Origin: JAUSKF01 sp964355005
GTDB lineage: Bacteria; Patescibacteriota; Minisyncoccia; UBA6257; WO2-44-18
Reading direction: 5' to 3'
Length of the DNA stretch: 20,785 bases
NCBI GenBank assembly: GCA_964355005.1
Contig: CAYHBX010000010.1
Coordinates: forward strand, 1-20,785
Position 1 is the stretch's first letter; every line of letters begins with the position of its first letter. This document shows positions 18,916 through 20,785 of the stretch, one piece after another. Position numbers and translations under genes: made by a program. Under the pieces are notes generated by a model, which was not told where the DNA came from, made no database searches, and was given only the letters and a program-made list of their open reading frames with translations.

Positions 18916-18950
18916 GGCTTAACCTCTTTGAGCGATGAAGTTCTGCGCGA

Positions 18951-18979
18951 ATGTTAGCACGCCGCTCGCGGATTGTAAA
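18951..18979 (-). promoter_or_regulatory. Predicted sigma-70 promoter of the 185-residue gene
   Basis: On the minus strand TTTACA (18974-18979) and TAACAT (18951-18956) are 17 nt apart, 35 nt before the GTG start. Confidence 0.6.
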
Positions 18980-19023
18980 TAAAAAATCCCCTTCATATTC
19001 GTCATTATAATTCATTTATTGTG

Positions 19024-19201
19024 CTGGATTCCGGCTCAAGGCCGGAATGACAAGAAAAAACTGCTTTTGTTCTTGTCATTCTCCCCCGCCCATCGTTTTA
19101 TTTTTGCCGTTCCCCCTTCTTGTCATTCCCGTGAAAACGGGAATCCAACTCATAATTCATAATACAAATGTTCTGGATTCCGGCTTTAAGCCGGAATGAC
19201 A
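19024..19201. repeat. Composite dispersed palindromic repeat between secY and the 185-residue gene
   Basis: CTGGATTCCGGCTCAAGGCC with GGAATGACA, then TTGTCATTCCCGTG with CACGGG-type mirror GAAAACGGGAATCC, then CTGGATTCCGGCTTTAAGCC with GGAATGACA. Same family as 1977-2105 and 10424-10513. No gene in 18980-19263; the rest is AT-rich spacer with a CATAATTCATAAT unit. Confidence 0.8.
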
Positions 19202-19241
19202 AAAAAGTGAATTAGCTGTATCTAACCGAAACAAGTTGCGA

Positions 19242-19266
19242 GAAAACAAAAGTAGCCGAGCGGCTA
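19242..19266 (-). terminator. Possible weak terminator at the secY stop codon
   Basis: TAGCC and GGCTA (19253-19266) enclose GCTC; the secY stop TAG is part of the stem. On the minus strand a CTTTTGTTTTC tail follows. The stem is only about 5 bp. Confidence 0.4.
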
Positions 19267-20535
19267 TTCTATGCCCTCGTACTGGCGCATCGTCAGCTCA
19301 GAATCGAGCTGTTTAATAGTCTCAAGCACCACGGAAACCACGATCAGCAAAGCCGTGCCGCCAATAGTCAAAGTTTGAATACCGGTCAAAATTTGGGTCA
19401 AGTTCGGCAAAACCGCGATCAAGCCCAAAAACAGAGCGCCAAACAAAGTTAAACGCTTCGTTAAGCCGCTTAAAAATTCCCCGGTCGGCTCTCCGGGACG
19501 GATGCCCGGTACGAATCCCCCACTTTGCTGTAAATTCTTCGCTATCTCTTTCGGATCAAAAGTAACGGCAGTATAGAAATAGGTGAAAGCAACAACCAAG
19601 CCAAAATAGACCGCGCTATAAATGATTTGGTTATTTAAAAACTGGTTAACCGCGTTCTGCATCTGCACGGATAACTCCGGAGAGAACACGGAGATCATCT
19701 GGGAGAAAAATTGCGGGAACAGCATTATTGAGATAGCGAAAATGATCGGGATCACGCCCGCCTGGTTGATCTTCAAAGGCAGATAGCTGGCAACGCCGCC
19801 ATATACTTTGTTTCCGCGGATGCGCCGGGAATAAGAAACCGGAACTTTTCTTTCGCCCTGGTTCACGTAAACCACTCCGGCAATGATGATTATCGACAGA
19901 ATAACGAAAGCTATGTAAGTCGGCAGATCGGCCGGATTGAAATTAAAGGCTAAGTTCCGGACGGCCGCCGGAATACCCTGAACGATACCGGCAAAAATCA
20001 AAAGTGAGATACCATTACCGATCTTCTGCTCTCCGATCAGCTCTCCAATCCAAGTCAGCAGCAAACTACCGGTGGTGATCACTAAAACGTTTAGTAACAT
20101 ACTAGGAATAGACAGCGGACCTAAGACCTGCTGGCTCATTAATAAATTTAAAAATCCATAAGCCTGCAGACCGGCCAATGGGACAGTGATATAGCGGGAA
20201 TAACGGTTGAACTTAGCCCGCCCCGCCGCTCCCTCTTCGTAATACATCTGTTTTAATACTGGGAAGATCATCGTCAACAACTGCATAATGATCGTGGCGG
20301 TGATGTAAGGGCCAACGCCAAGCATGACGATAGAAAGATTGGATAATCCTCCGCCGGAGAACAAGTTAAAGAACCCAAAGATCTGGTTCGCGTTCAAAAA
20401 CTCATTGAGACGGACCGGGTCAATGCCAGGAATCGGAATCGCGCCCAAAGCGCGGAAAGCCACCAGACCCAGCAAAACAAAAAAGATCTTTCTGCGCAGA
20501 TCCGGAATTTTGAAAATTTGTAAAAGTTTTCCCAT
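19264..20535 (-). CDS. secY: Protein translocase subunit SecY
   Basis: 423 residues, normal length. The channel subunit of the Sec translocon. N-terminal RKIFFVLLGLVAFRALGAIPIPG (15-37) is TM1. The plug and TM2 region read FFNLFSGGGLSNLSIVMLGVGPYITATIIMQLL; GERKVPVSYSRR is the cytoplasmic loop between TM6 and TM7, and the TM8-TM9 loop has FDPKEIAKNLQQSGGFVPGIRPG, both typical SecY signatures. About ten transmembrane segments in all. It lies 28 nt after rplO on the same strand, as in the conserved spc operon; the SD is weak (AAGAAG). The following adk is displaced by an orphan gene and repeats. Confidence 0.97.
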   Translation of the reverse strand: MGKLLQIFKIPDLRRKIFFVLLGLVAFRALGAIPIPGIDPVRLNEFLNANQIFGFFNLFSGGGLSNLSIVMLGVGPYITATIIMQLLTMIFPVLKQMYYEEGAAGRAKFNRYSRYITVPLAGLQAYGFLNLLMSQQVLGPLSIPSMLLNVLVITTGSLLLTWIGELIGEQKIGNGISLLIFAGIVQGIPAAVRNLAFNFNPADLPTYIAFVILSIIIIAGVVYVNQGERKVPVSYSRRIRGNKVYGGVASYLPLKINQAGVIPIIFAISIMLFPQFFSQMISVFSPELSVQMQNAVNQFLNNQIIYSAVYFGLVVAFTYFYTAVTFDPKEIAKNLQQSGGFVPGIRPGEPTGEFLSGLTKRLTLFGALFLGLIAVLPNLTQILTGIQTLTIGGTALLIVVSVVLETIKQLDSELTMRQYEGIE

Positions 20536-20563
20536 TTCTTACTTCTTAATTTGTAACTCGATT

Positions 20564-20785
20564 TTATACTACCGGCTGTTGCTTAGCTTTTCTGATCTGT
20601 TTAACTCTCTCCGTAATCTTACCACCCGCCGCTTCAATTTTCGTTCTGGCAGACTTTGAAACAGGCAAACCCTCTACGGTCACGGAAGATTTGATCTCGC
20701 CGTCGCCCAATATCTTTACCTTTCTTCCTAATATCTTTTCGCTGATCATTCCGTCTTTAACGAATTTCATCAGATCGGCAACATT
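20564..20785 (-). CDS. rplO: Ribosomal protein uL15, N-terminus beyond window
   Basis: 73 C-terminal codons in the window. The segment KILGRKVKILGDGEIKSSV followed by TVEGLPVSKSARTKIEAAGG is the conserved C-terminal part of large-subunit protein L15. The reading frame stays open to the window edge (NVADLMKFVKDG). The tail ITERVKQIRKAKQQPVV is short and basic. It stands directly before secY as in most bacteria. Confidence 0.93.
   Translation of the reverse strand, partial: NVADLMKFVKDGMISEKILGRKVKILGDGEIKSSVTVEGLPVSKSARTKIEAAGGKITERVKQIRKAKQQPVV

Overview
The window looks like a chromosomal segment of a small-genome bacterium, most likely a Patescibacteria/CPR member (Parcubacteria-like). The evidence is indirect: the rplO-secY-adk-map core cluster, compact genes often lacking a Shine-Dalgarno (SD) site, a VirD4/TraG-like ATPase with no other secretion genes, a 151-residue membrane-anchored protein of a type I associate with CPR genomes, and intergenic spaces full of degenerate low-complexity and palindromic repeats. 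TGA is used as a stop (for example at 6800-6802), so this is not a recoded TGA lineage. No rRNA, tRNA, transposase or CRISPR array was seen.

Layout. 1-3344 (minus strand): crotonase (partial), 3-hydroxyacyl-CoA dehydrogenase and thiolase, a beta-oxidation or reverse beta-oxidation set; two of the three share a 17-nt promoter-proximal motif. 3580-5290 (minus): a P-loop kinase-like/CYTH fusion and an orphan small gene. 5406-6425 (plus): ychF. 6482-7340: two small membrane-protein genes. 7416-10194 (plus): a 129-residue protein plus a 787-residue membrane-anchored VirD4-like ATPase. 10195-10694: no gene; a candidate structured RNA (10211-10352) and two dispersed palindromic elements. 10695-12506: three orphan genes. 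12557-14733 (minus): murC and a RecB/Cas4-like nuclease with an apparent 3' frameshift. 14867-16024 (plus): an orphan soluble protein and a proline-rich lipoprotein. 16276-20785 (minus): rplO, secY, an inserted orphan membrane gene, adk, map and the 151-residue protein.

Two gene classes can be told apart. Core genes (ychF, murC, adk, map, the 151-residue gene, the nuclease and the ATPase pair) mostly lack an SD and sit among repeats. Orphan genes are mostly single transcription units with near-consensus -35/-10 boxes 17-18 nt apart, strong SD sites and hairpin-T terminators. The most unusual observation is that degenerate AT-rich and CCCTAA-like repeats have entered murC in frame at three places and also supply its stop codon. 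One insert is an imperfect palindrome of about 84 bp, reminiscent of Rickettsia palindromic elements.
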